Made by a program: the position numbers and the translations under genes
Shown: positions 49,705-61,559 of the stretch, in pieces
Numbering within the stretch: position 1 is the first letter of the stretch
How the letters are laid out: every line of letters starts with the position of its first letter
Assembly: GCA_024734495.1 (NCBI GenBank)
Contig: JALMQS010000326.1
Coordinates: 789,130 to 853,129 of the forward strand
Direction: 5' to 3'
DNA from: Forficula auricularia
Taxonomy: Eukaryota; Arthropoda; Insecta; Dermaptera; Forficulidae
DNA length: 64,000 bases
The notes under the pieces: model-generated
What the model was told of the DNA's origin: nothing
What the model saw: the letters and a program-made list of their open reading frames with translations, nothing else
Databases searched by the model: none

Positions 49705-49775
49705 TTTTTTTTAAATTACCATTGAAAAAGGGAGAAATTTTCCCGAAACGTTTGGTTCAGAATAAACGTGTTCTT
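49705..49775 (+). mobile_element. Hammerhead-like relic (family E), second copy
   Basis: A 4-bp stem GGGA/TCCC is followed by GAAACGTTTGG and then AAACGTGTT, in the same order as at 20025-20110. The 5' strand reads TTGAAAA in place of CTGANGA, so the core is lost. Downstream the region becomes ordinary AT-rich DNA. Confidence 0.45.
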
Positions 49776-51319
49776 GATTGTTTTGTTAAAGATTTGTATT
49801 TTTTTATAATCGTATATATAATATCTCGAATATATATAATATAGAATAAAATTGATAACTCCGAGAGAGAAAAAATGATTGGCTAAATAAATGTACCACA
49901 ATGACGAGTACAATTTGTCTGCAAATGACAGTTGGAAAGTTCTATGAATAGAGTCCGATTCTGTCCTTGACATATGTCCGTTTTCGTTCCATTTTGTAAA
50001 TATCGCCCACTCTCTTGCACGATGTCACTTCTGAGTTCCGTCTCGTGGTTAGGACCACCAACCTCAAATACTCTCCTGATCTGGCTGGCTATTCCCTTGA
50101 TAATACAATATGGGCGTGGGTCAGATTTAGTCACCTTTCCCGACCCCTATTCCACTCTATTGCAAAAATGATGACCTTCAAAAACAGTTCCAAGACAGTT
50201 CGTGGCTACCATGAGTCAGTGACTGCAATCTCTAATTCTAGTCTAAGATCTAATTAAAGAGAAATTCAGATTTCTTTGAAAACATAATCGATGAAATAAA
50301 ATACATTAATCCACAATAAAGCCTTATAAAAAAATTTGAAAAATTATTCTCATTTCTAATTAGTAATTACATATTTTAAAGTAAATCATCGATGTTTGTA
50401 TTTAATAATCTTTTTAATAATGTATATTTATGTAAAAGATCGCACAAGACATAGATAAGTTCGCGCACTCAATGTTACCGACAAAAAAAATAAACACAGT
50501 GTGTGGCGATTTCTTAAGATATAACGGATAAATTGTGGTCAAAATTACATATTTAATATGATTTTAAAAGACTTATTCACCGGCACCCCATTCTATCATT
50601 GTTTTTTTATCAGCTCATCCAAACATACCAATCTGATATTTTATACTAATCAAAATTATGTTCCTGTAAAGAACTCACACTAGACTACCTAATTTCATGA
50701 ATTTTCACAAATTCTTAAATCAAAGAATTGCAGAGTTAGACTGGCCCCCTTCCAATGTAACGTCACTTTATAGGTTCTTTATAGAATGGAGCATCAAAAT
50801 AAAAATTACAATAAACTATCCTTGATTTTGATTTTAAAAGACATATTGTACCACACCCCACTCATTGGAGTGATCCGAATTTGTTTTATCAACACTTTTA
50901 TGTTTCCGATGTGAAAATTTTTTGACATTGCATGGTTCATCTGTGAATAATCAAAATCTAACTACATGACATACTACAAATAATTATTAATAGTTTAAAG
51001 GAGCCAGAATAATAAGCCTTTTTTTCAAATCAATTAAAAATGTTTGAAACATTATGTGGGAGTATTAAAATGATTAAAATAAAAAAAATTAAAGGACATA
51101 TTTCTATTTTATTTTAATTAAGCAATGAGTGGAATGTGAATATCATGAGCCGAACAAAAGTTTGACTCGTGGCAGGTTGAGTATGGCTCGTTTAGAAGCT
51201 ACATGCCAGTGATAGTGGGGGCAGATGGAAAACAAACAACGAAGTCTCTGTAGAAGGCTTCTATTTTTTTACCATTTTGACACAGGACCCTAAAAATCAT
51301 TCGAAATTACTTGAACAAT

Positions 51320-51880
51320 AAGATTGAAGTAGTTTTTGGAGACGGATTGATAAGTGAATTAAGTGAATTTTGATGAGGATGTCCAAAATTCAAAAAAAGA
51401 GTGATAATTATAACTATCTCTTTTATTCAAAAACCGACGTTTCGGAGGTTTATTCCGTCCTTTTCAGGGTCTGTAATCAATTGATATGGGATATGTGTGT
51501 CCATAATTATGAAAGTGGCCTAAGCCATTGAATTTTAGATTTCGAGAAATATTTAAAGTTTTAGAAAATAAAAAGATTCGAATTCACTTTAATGAGACAA
51601 CTAGAAATCCACTTAACGGTTCAATTTTATGCGATTTTTCAAAACCGACATCTTATTTAGTACTTTTTAAATGGATGGAACATAAAATATGAAAAAAACT
51701 AATTTTTTAATTTTTTGAATTAGTCCACTTTCATAATTATGGGCACATGTACGAATTATATTAAAAATTTTGGGATACTCTTGATTATAATGATGGCCAA
51801 ATCCCATTTTAATTGATTAGAGACCTTGAAGAAGGAGGGAATAAACCTCCGAAACCTTTTTCATGGGTTGGAATAGACTA
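51320..51880. mobile_element. Fold-back of hammerhead-like family B, second copy (decayed)
   Basis: The left end matches 29085 ('aagattgaagtag', 'gataagtgaatt', 'gatgagg.tgtcc'). The motif on the minus strand near 51470-51440 reads CTGAAAA...CTCCGAAACGTC, and the plus strand near 51828-51860 reads TTGAAGAAGG...CCTCCGAAAC. Each lacks one core base. The hAT MITE at 51884 inserted at its right edge. Confidence 0.6.
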
Positions 51881-51883
51881 GAG

Positions 51884-52082
51884 CAGTAGTTCTTAAGCTT
51901 TTCAGTTTCATTACCCCTATGATCAAGCAATCCATGTGTCTTTACCCTTTGTTAAAAAAATATTCATCGCCAGTAGGGGAAAAATTGAATCCCTTACTGT
52001 CAACATATATTTCTGATTACCCCTTCAAGTAGCTATTATACCCACATGGTGATAAATAATACCTCTAGATTAGGAATCACTG
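51884..52082. mobile_element. hAT-type MITE, 199 bp, perfect 8-bp duplication
   Basis: Ends CAGTAGTTCTTAAG and the complement of GATTAGGAATCACTG, flanked by 'gactagag' at 51876-51883 and 52083-52090. Non-coding. Confidence 0.9.
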
Positions 52083-52692
52083 GACTAGAGGCTTTTTGGA
52101 TTTGATTAGTGAATTAAAGTCTGCAAAAGTCATGAATATAAAATAAAATAAATTTTGATCATTCTTCTCTTCTTGGTATTCTTTCTAATATAAAAAACGT
52201 ATTGTCAAGGCCTAAGATTAAGTTTTTCATTTTTTCACACTTGCCTATATTAATTAGTTTTGAACTCTATTTTTTTTTAATAAAATTTCAATTGGAATTT
52301 AATTAAAAATATGAAAGGTACTTTAGAAAAAATGAATTCCTTTCACTCTAAAACTATGAGTCGATATGTGGAGATTTTTTTCCAAAATTTGTTTCCTTTC
52401 TCTTTCATTTCAATTGAGAACAATAATGTATTAATTTTTTACGATTAATTTGAAATGCCAACGAACCTGAAAGCATTCAATTTTAAGGATTTTATTTTTC
52501 CCAAATTCTATAATCTTCAACCTTTTAAGATCCTGGTCACTAAATACCTTCGACACTAATCTAAAACCGTATTATTCTATTTTTCTTTCATTAAGAATCC
52601 AAGTATTAAAAACAAGATTTCTATTTCTCATATAGAAAAACTTGTTTCTTTTTCTTGTGTAGTGAAAATACAATTGTAGGCCCCGACTATAC

Positions 52693-52940
52693 CAGTGTTT
52701 CTCAACCTGTGTACCTCGAAAGATTGTCAAATGTGCCAGGAGGCTTTTTGACAAATAGTTAAAATTGCATGGATTTGTAACATAAGTTTGAAATAGGATT
52801 TGTAAGTTTGAAATATTATTTGTAATTACTTCAATTTTTTTTTGTATCAAACAGCTTTAACATTTGTTTATATTTAGGTGTGCGCAAATGATTTCAGATA
52901 TTTTTAGTGTACCGTCAACCAAAAAGGTTGAGAAACACTG
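52693..52940. mobile_element. hAT-type MITE (CAGTGTTTCTCAACC ends), copy 1
   Basis: The TIRs CAGTGTTTCTCAACC and GGTTGAGAAACACTG are nearly perfect over 15 bp. The left flank is 'gactatac', but the right flank 'ttatagct' does not match it; the match is at the far end of copy 2. No ORF. Confidence 0.9.
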
Positions 52941-53556
52941 TTATAGCTTTAAAAGTACCGGTTCAAAAATGCATAAAGAAAAATTTTTATTGAAATTTTA
53001 ATGCGAAGTCATAATATGTGGTAGCCATAAATAAACAATTTACATTTAAGTTGATAATTATTCATTAATACGGCATATCTAGCAACCCGAGTCTTGGCAA
53101 AATTTTCACTTTTTTCTTAATAAATAAATGTGCAGGGGGGCGATTCTTTCATTAGAATCTGATCGACTAAAAATGGCGTGGATAGAATTATTTAAATTCT
53201 TCCTTTATAGCGAAGGAAATGCATGGAATCCAAATACAAGTCAAGACCTGTTCAGACTATTAAAGATTCAATTTTTAATTTCTATTAATATAGGAATGGC
53301 CTTTTGTTTTTGGATCAAAATAATACTCGTTATAGAGAAAGTAAATATTTAATTGAACTTCAATAAAATTTAGACAATAATGTGAAAAAATACTTGTTCT
53401 AACTGGCGAACGTACTGGGTCGTAAAATTTCTTCATTTTTATCATTCAATAGAAAAATTAAATTCATAAAAAGAAATCGTCTTAGAAAGTTTGTTCTGTA
53501 GAAATTTTTTTGTATTTTCAATGCAGAGAACTGTTTAGATTTTGGGCTCTCTAAGC

Positions 53557-53763
53557 TAGTGTTTCTTAACCTGTGTGCCTCGAGCGTTTTTGACAAATAA
53601 TTAAAACTGCATGGGTTTTGTAACTTTGAAATAGTTTTTGAAATTATTTAATTTATTTTTTTTTGTATCATACAAATTTTGCATTTTTTTATATTCAGAT
53701 GTGCCGCAAATGATTCCAGATATTTTTAGTGTGCCGTCAACCAAAAATGGTTGAGAAACACTG
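53557..53763. mobile_element. hAT-type MITE, copy 2, same orientation
   Basis: Left end TAGTGTTTCTTAACC (first base changed), right end GGTTGAGAAACACTG. Interior aligns with copy 1 in the same orientation with gaps. The right flank 'gactatac' (53764-53771) equals the left flank of copy 1 (52685-52692). Confidence 0.88.
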
Positions 53764-54657
53764 GACTATACTGTTCAAGAGTTTGCAAAGCATTCAGAGA
53801 AGGTAACCAATATTAAATAATCAAGTACTAAAAAAATATTTTATAATATTAAATTGGAGAGAATATATTTTGAGCCAATAATTTACTAGAATTAATACAT
53901 AAAAAATGTAATTCATTTTGTGATTAAAATAACAGCAAAATTTTTTAAATGAATTTTGAACAAAAATAATTTATTCTGGATGAAAGAATCTCTATTGGTT
54001 TATAAATACCATAGTAATCCGGTAGCTTGATATTTAAGCACCATTTCTTAGACATCTCAAGGAGATCTTCAGCATTCTCCCTCTCCCCTCTCCCGGAAAA
54101 AAGGAGGATCGAAGAACATGGCCGAATCCACTTTTCCTTTTAAGCAATCTTCATTGACATTCTCTTTAGACTTTACAAAGCACAATGTACAGATGTACAA
54201 TCATTCCCTTTGCCATTAATTAAATACATTTTTATAATTTACCTTCCAGACATTGGTATGCTCTTTGTATAAAGAATATAAGTAAAATTATAGAAATAGA
54301 TATTTAGTTATTGTAAATGTCAACAACGACAATCATGCTAATTGAGTGAAATTTTTATAGAAGTATTTTCGAAATTTGTTGGTAATCATTATTCACTCTT
54401 ACATCATTTAAGGAAATAATCGATGTTCGAGAGAAAATTTTATTATACTTCATCTTGTTAATAAATAAAATAAATTTTCTTCGATGGAATCCTAAAGTTT
54501 ACCTCAACAAGTCTTTAAAGTTATATCAACTCTTTCTCTTTCCTGCTATTCATTCATCAGCTTTAGGAAAATTTGAAATTCATTTTTCCTTAAAAAGTTT
54601 AATAAAATGAAACATTGGTTCTATTTTTTTATTATTATGATTATTATTAGTACGTAT

Positions 54658-55300
54658 ATAATTAGAGTGGTTTTAGCGTATATGGGAAATTTCAAATTAT
54701 TCGAAAATCAACGGGACAACCCGAAAACTTGGTCTTATAGAATAAAATAGATAAAAAACTAATAACTGTAAATTATCGAACATCGAATAACCGAGCCCTA
54801 GCCCTCTAAAGTTTGAAAAAGTAGGTTTTTTCATTTTGGTCCACGCTAATATTAAGCTGTCTTCCCAATATTTATTGAAATCAGACTAAAATTGACTGAG
54901 TTTTTATTATTAACCATTGAAGAGTATCGCAAGAAATATTCGAATTCTAATAAAGTGATATCTAGAAAATGTAGGTACAAAATTTTGAAATATACTAATA
55001 TGATGTAACTAAAAATTCATAACTCGGTCAATTTTGGTCCGATTTCAATAAATAAACATGTTTTGGATTCGTATTAACGTCCTCTATCGATATAATTTAG
55101 GACTGTTTAATTAGGGTGCACCAAAATGAAAAATAGGAATTAACCGATTTTCCAAACTTTAGAGGGCTAGGGCTCGGTTACGCGATTTTCGATATGGCTC
55201 AAAATCTACAGTTATTAGTTTTTCATCTATACGAACAAGTTTCTGGGTTATCCCGTTGATTTACACATACTTCTAATATAAAAACCACTATAGTAATATA
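54658..55300. mobile_element. Fold-back element of about 640 bp
   Basis: 'ccctagccctctaaagttt' near 54800 is answered by 'aaactttagagggctaggg' near 55150, and the outer 'atcaacgggacaacccg' by 'cgggttatcccgttgat'-like sequence near 55240. Arms are about 270 bp and inside them the sequence is less regular. No ORF. Confidence 0.82.
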
Positions 55301-55329
55301 TAGTATTATTTTAGCATAAGATCTAATTA

Positions 55330-55735
55330 TTTATATTTTTTTTTTATAAAATTATTGGATAAAAAATACTTGGTAGGTTTCACATTAAGATATAAAAAAT
55401 AAAACGAATTTATTTTTGGAGAATCCTCATTTCTCAGAAGGCCATTCAAAATTAAACAAAATAGACTTCCTACCTTTCTCCTCCACTAATTTTAAATATT
55501 TACCCTTTTGTTATCTTAAAAATAAATTTTACCATTGACTTGTATTCAAATTCGACTTTATCCAGGTCAGTTACTTTCTGTTTCTCCTGAAGATGGGTTA
55601 GTCACCTGAAATATATATATCGAGATTAAAGATTCTCCAAAAATAAATTCGTTTTATTTTTTATATCTTAATGTGAAACCTACCAAGTATTTTTTATCCA
55701 ATAATTTTATATATATAAAAAAAATGTTTCACCAA
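55330..55735. mobile_element. Fold-back with hammerhead-like motif (family D)
   Basis: Arms are 'aaaatacttggtaggtttca' through 'aacgaatttatttttggaga' and their complements, about 115 bp each. On the plus strand the spacer carries CTGAAGA (55586-55592), a weak stem II (GG/CC with mismatches), GAAA and ATC, and stem I TCTC/GAGA. ATATATAT is self-complementary for stem III. Confidence 0.55.
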
Positions 55736-55932
55736 GTACCAACACTAAATTCCTTAAAAACTATTATTATTTATACATTGAAAATATTTTATTCTTGGGT
55801 TTCTTCTCCTTAGATCAAATAGTTTTAAATTAAATAAATAAATAAATGCGCAGAGATTATATCAATTTGAGAAAGAAAAATCGAATTTATTCTCAAAAAT
55901 CAACTCGCGATATTTAATCAATTTATTATCGA

Positions 55933-56072
55933 AATGAATTTAGGTCGAATCAAAAATTTTAATAGATTGTTTATATTTCATATAGGAGGGTCCTGCTCCC
56001 TCGGGAGTTGAACCCAAGCTTTAGTTTGCTTTCCGGACAACTAGTCAGACCCTTGAGACAATCACCTCCAAA
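55933..56072 (-). mobile_element. tRNA-derived SINE, family 2
   Basis: Minus strand: a tRNA-like head with GGGTTCAACTCCCG (B-box arm, rc near 55998-56011), a GCAGGACCCTCCTA body start and a tail block TTGATTCGACCTAAATTCAT. The 5'-truncated copy at 59379 shares both the arm and the tail block. Confidence 0.8.
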
Positions 56073-56294
56073 CATGCAACATATAACGAAAGCAGAAAAT
56101 TTTCACTCCATTCAACTCGATTGGAAAAGTAAATAAATAAATATTATATAACTAAAGGGATTTTTTTAAGCAAAATTGAAAAGTCCTATTTCATCATACA
56201 TTTGAATATTTTCTAAAAATAAAATTCTCTAAATTTAAGAATTTACATTATATAAAATCAATTAAAATAACATTTATTTATGTCTATAAATAAT

Positions 56295-56299
<5 letters not shown>

Positions 56300-56330
<31 letters not shown>
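56300..56330. repeat. (TA)n microsatellite
   Basis: An uninterrupted AT dinucleotide run of about 31 bp. Confidence 0.95.
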
Positions 56331-56333
<3 letters not shown>

Positions 56334-56339
56334 AGCAAT

Positions 56340-59300
56340 TACATCATCATTAAAATAATGTTTTTCCATTTTTAAGATATGTAGATATCCAGAGAAAATG
56401 AAAAGTTCATTGGATTTTAAGTTATAATCATTTCATGACTTTATTATTATGTACCAAATAAATGTGCTTATTGACCTTTGGGGCAGATTACCTGTATTAA
56501 GTGGGGAAATAAAAAAAACAATTAAATTACAGTAAATAAAAATATGAATGGTGAATGATTCCCTTAATAGCCTCCCTTTCATTGGTAACCTGGAGGTACG
56601 CTTTACCAAATATTAGAACTACATCCCTGATGGAAGATTGTTTACCATAAAGTCATTACAGGTGACCTTATCGGTGGTAATCAACGGTTCCTAATGAAGA
56701 AGGATCGGGACTGCTATTTGGAGTAATTTTCGTGAAAATCAAATCCGTCATCTTACCCGACTTTTCCTATATATGATCAAATCTATCTGATTTTTCCAAA
56801 ATAAAGATATCTATTATTCAAATGATTCAAATGATTCTAATTATTGATGATTTTCAATGAGTTCTCTGTTATGGACGTCATTTGATGAATCTAACGAAAT
56901 GTATAAATTTCAAAATTAAATAATTCAAAAAGTATTCCAGATCAAAGTATTGTTTTTCATATTGACCATTCATGTAAAATTCTAAATTGATTTCATGAGA
57001 TCATAATACTAACGAAATCGAATTTTTGCAAAAATTTACATACTGAGATCTGAATTCTCTATATGATTAATTATATTTTAAATAAACTAAAATAATGCTG
57101 GGTAAGTTTCTAGAAAAAGATTATTGAATTAAAACCAAAGGATTTTTGTGCTGTTTCACTGTGTTTTCCTAAAAGCTCGAAATAAAATCTTGCATTCCAG
57201 TTAAATTTCTTCAGTTCAAATGGGATTAGCAATTGAGAATTCCCTTTTAATAAGTAAATCCTTAAGATAAATTAAAGTCTTCGGGAAGACCTGACCACTT
57301 GACGAATTTAACTTGACTCAAAATCAATTGCTGTCTCAATACAAGTGTGAGTGCCTATAATGATAAGAGCCAAAAATATACTAGTTGTACCAAAAAATAA
57401 ACGTGAAAATTAATATATATATGCTTATATATATAGTCAAACTTAAGAAGTAAAATGAATTTTAATTATTCAATTACAAACAGAATCCTAAAAATAAAAA
57501 AAATCTTTACAAAGCAGAACTTCAATAATATTACTAAGGTCTTAAGCATTTCTTGTTGTTACATTACAGATCCAATGTAGTATAAAAATTAGTTCTGGAA
57601 CAAGATAAATTTATTAGGAATATTGCAAAAGAACATGATTGTGTCACGTCACCCTGTTTAATATTAAAAGCATAATCTGGGGCTTGAGGTCAAAGTCGGC
57701 TATTTTAAAATAGATATAAGATGTATAATCAATTTTTGAAAATACACGGATAATTACTAATAATCAATCTGCAATTTTGAATGTACAATTTTTTTCATTT
57801 TTTTCAAAAATGTGTAATTTGTTCCCCCTTTCAGTAAAATTATTTCATTAAATAAATAGTATATAAGACAGTGATCACTCTTAAAATGTACATACCACTA
57901 ATTCCCAAAGGATCGCACTAATTAAGCAGCAAGAGGAGGAATTTGTTCCGAAATAGCTAACTCTTTTCTTTCATCCAGTGCTGTTGACTTATTTCCAATC
58001 TTTTCAATCGTGATGGATTCATCCAAATGGAATTGATTGGGAATGCCTAAAGGAAAGTACTAGAAGTTGCGACTCTCATATTTGCAAGAAATGTGCCTAA
58101 AAGCTTATTTGCGAAAATTAACAACCGATTTGGGCGCTCGCTTACACTGATCAACCACATTTTCCTCATTTGAATGTTTGTTATTCACGGTTGCGGTTAG
58201 GGAGAGAATTTGCATTGAATTATTAATAATATATATTTTGAATAAATTTCACCCCTATTGTTACTTTCGCTAATAGGTACTCTCCCATTGGCGTAGTTAG
58301 GGAGTTGTTCTAATTCCAGATTCAAAATTTAAAATTAGCACTTTTATTTTCACAGTAGATTTTCAGATTTCCTATTTTAGAGAAAAAAAATCAGGCTAAA
58401 TTGTTGTGTGTTTTCCAGTATCTACATATAAATCACAATGTTTTAAGGAATTTTATGACTTTGTATTGGGCCTCGAGTTGGACAGCTCTGGTTTAAATCG
58501 AAGGGATTAAAGAAGGATATGAGGAATGGTAATTTATTTTTTAAAAGGGCCACGGATATAATAATCCTTGACTATCCATTATCTATTAACATGTAAGATC
58601 GTGCAAAGATCTAAAAGACAAGTCCTGACAAGTTTTAGTCCAGGAAAGAAATTATCAATTAATTTTGATTGTTCTAGAAAACCCCAATTCCTTGTCTCCT
58701 TGTACTAGAATGATATAACTATAGGCTTGGTTAGTGTCGTAGTATATAAATTACTGAAATAATAAATTTTTAGAAAACGAAAATATGAGAAGAAGATAAT
58801 TTTTTAAATATTCGAAACTTCATTATTTTTTTATCTTAAATAGTTGAGCTTATCATTTTGGTTTTAGATGAATTTTATTCTTGAAAAAAGCTTCACGTAT
58901 TGTACAAATGTATATTCATATTTCGAAAAAGGGAATAAATTTATATCACTACAGTCTACATATAAATCTCAATGTTATAAGAAAGTTTATGATTTTATGT
59001 TGGGCCACACTCATTGCAGTGCTGGACAGCATTCGGCCCGCGGGACATGGGCCGGACAGCCCTGTTTTAGTAGAATTGGAAGTAACGAAATAATTTACTT
59101 TGAAATACATAAGTGATGCCTCGTAATAATGGAATTTGGATTTTTCTAGGGGGACCAATGCCTCCCTTGCCCTCCCCCTAACTACTAACCATGGGTATTC
59201 CTTAAAATTAAATTTTATTCCCTATAAAAGGGGAGAAGCTCTATAAAAATTTCAAAGAAAGATAATAAAATTGGAGTCACGAAACATCGATAGTGAGCTA

Positions 59301-59370
59301 ATTTGATTGATATACAGAAATAAAAATACAATCAGATAAATTGATCTTTGATTAACTCTTTAACATAATA
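56340..59370. other. Stretch without recognised gene
   Basis: AT-rich sequence with short, unrelated frames. 58970-59100 has a small GC-rich patch ('cattcggcccgcgggacat') resembling decayed retroposed material; 58430-58480 shares words with it ('gggcc', 'gctggacagc'). No splice-consistent exon chain was found. Confidence 0.45.
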
Positions 59371-59378
59371 TAGTGTTT

Positions 59379-59478
59379 GGGTTCAACTCCCGAGACGGCA
59401 GGACCCTCCTACATATAATACAAACATATTTATGAAAATCTTTGATTCGACCTAAATTCATTTTCGTTAATAATATAT
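59379..59478 (+). mobile_element. tRNA-derived SINE, family 2, 5'-truncated
   Basis: It begins in the B-box arm GGGTTCAACTCCCGAGACGG and runs through GCAGGACCCTCCTA to TTGATTCGACCTAAATTCAT, matching 55933-56011 in the opposite orientation. Confidence 0.75.
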
Positions 59479-59879
59479 TAATTTTATTTATATTAAAAAA
59501 TATTCATTTGAAAATAAAATAAATCTTAGAAACATTTATTATGTGCAAATTGTGATTTCACACAGTATATTTGTTTCAAACCGTTCTTTCATTAAATATA
59601 TTTGAAAGTTATTTTCTATTATATAATATATAATTTTTTTGTATTGTTTATTCTCTTAACATTTGCATTAGTTATGACATTTGTAGATAGAAATTAATAA
59701 TAATAAAAAACACTTTAACTCCTCTTATTTGATAATAATTTAACTGAGTTTAAACTTCCTTGTTTTCTTGAAATTCAATATATTTGAATGGTTCGTAGAT
59801 TCCTTACCAATCAGGGAGGGTCTGTCTGAAAAGTTTTTTAAGGTGTTTGATGTTGCATGTAAATAAAAGAAGAATGAGG

Positions 59880-60060
59880 AGGGAGGTTTGTGGCCCGAAT
59901 GAAAGAGAAAACGGCGGTTGCCGAACCTGTCTGTGTCAGCCGTCCCGGCCGGCAGCCAGCCACCCATTTTACTTTCACACATCATCTCTTCTGGGTTCTG
60001 GCTGGCCCTCCTCCCATTCCGTTCGCTTTCATTAACTTTCGCCTAAGCCACAAGGCCATC
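59880..60060. other. CpG-rich island, candidate promoter
   Basis: About 180 bp rich in CG and GGCC in strongly AT-rich DNA, with CTTTCAC/CTTTCAT words. It could be a promoter for an unseen gene or for the minus-strand gene, whose first exon has not been found. The minus-strand ATG near 59985 opens an 81-codon frame without features, and its splice phase (ATG..GAAA|GTAAAA) does not fit exon 2. Confidence 0.3.
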
Positions 60061-60581
60061 ATCGAGGTTCAAACATCTTCTTTATCCCCACCAATATATT
60101 AATTGCTTAAAGTTTTTTCTTTTTTTACCATGTATACAATTATCAATAAAGAAAATCATCAGCATCAAGTGGAAAATTTTTAAAAATTACTTATTTCTAT
60201 ACATAATAATTTAAAATAATGATTAAAAAAAACTTTCAATACTTATAGTTCTTTAAAAAAGTAAGAATATAAAATAAATTATACCTATAGGTTCTTTAAT
60301 GTAAACATTTCACTTTTCATAAACATAGTGGTTTAAGTTAACCGATTCTTTTTTATTGAATAGGTAAATAATAGGCACCCAACGCATTTTCTTTCTGATT
60401 ATGGTTTTGTTGGTAAGTTATTGAAGATTTTTAGACAATCATACAATTTTAAGATAAACTAACGTAAATAACCTATACACTCAAGGGCGAAAAGGACATT
60501 GAATAATTTTAAATTAAGATTAATTAAAACTTATTTTTAAGAAAACTATTTTCAACTATATTTGTTTCGAGTTTTTATTAA

Positions 60582-61168
60582 GGGGGTTCGTGACTGTTTA
60601 TCATTTTTATAAAAAATTCTCAAATTTTTACCATCGAATCTTTGATGTGTTAAATATTTATTCCCGAAATTTGAAGTTGATCGTCTGTCCCATTACCGAG
60701 AAATAAATTATTGAAAATTGTCCTTTTAACATGGAAGTAAATGAACCGAGCTTTTAAAAGGGCTATAACTTCTATACAAATTATACCATTTTCAACAAAT
60801 TTATACAGATCAATAATTCAACTTTTATGAATCGAATGATATATTTTTCAAAGGATTTGACAGTCTAGTTAATTAGTTATTACAAATGTAAAAATAAAAA
60901 GTTATTTGCAGCCAACAGAATATAACAAAAACACTAGTGTAGAATTTCAACTCTATTTCTTGAAATCGTTTTTGTGTTAAATAAATGTTTATATAATGAG
61001 AAAAATTTTATCTCAAAATTTTTTTTATTAATATTATCAAAACAAAGGTTTTTATTCGAAATTAACAATTTTTTTATTAAAAAATTTACTAGGTAGACGT
61101 TGTTGTCTGCAGAAATGGAAAAGATTTTTTCGATGATCAACCAAATAGATAAGCTGTCTCGAACTCAC
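60582..61168. mobile_element. TTAA-flanked MITE, copy 2
   Basis: It is bounded by TTAA (60578-60581, 61169-61172) with the same TIR as 22583-23099. It carries about 70 bp of extra sequence near 60935-61060. Alignment to copy 1 is continuous on either side. Confidence 0.87.
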
Positions 61169-61455
61169 TTAAGCCAAACTTCAGTGGAAATTTTCAATTT
61201 GATATATTTTCACTTCTCTGTCTGTCTAAGTCTAATAAAAAATATCTCCAGTGAAGATAAATTAATAAAAATCCTCCTCTTTTCTAAAAATTATCCCCTC
61301 CATCCCCCCCCCCAAAAAAAAATCAAATCCATGTTGTGATAAAAACAGAATAAAAAAAAAAAAAAATCAGTTAATTTAAAAATCAGCAGCATTTTAGTAT
61401 AAGTGGTGTTGATAAAAACTATTTTGTAGACTATAAAATAAATAGAAAGTTTCTT

Positions 61456-61556
61456 TTTGCCGAGAGTCGCAGAATTTTTATAAATTAAAGGAGACAATAA
61501 AAGAGTGTATCTGGAATAATACATTTTTAACTTATTTATAACGAGACTATAGAGAT
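61456..61556 (+). mobile_element. Truncated family A hammerhead-type repeat
   Basis: It matches the left end of 49222-49532 ('gccgagagt.gcagaattttt', 'ggagacaataaaagagtgt', 'acgagactatag') and stops before the ribozyme core. Confidence 0.75.
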
Positions 61557-61559
61557 GAA

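Noticed and set aside
59740..60102. Protein-coding gene in the CpG-rich island
   Set aside because: Short overlapping frames on both strands without motifs or splice-consistent partners; reported only as an island.
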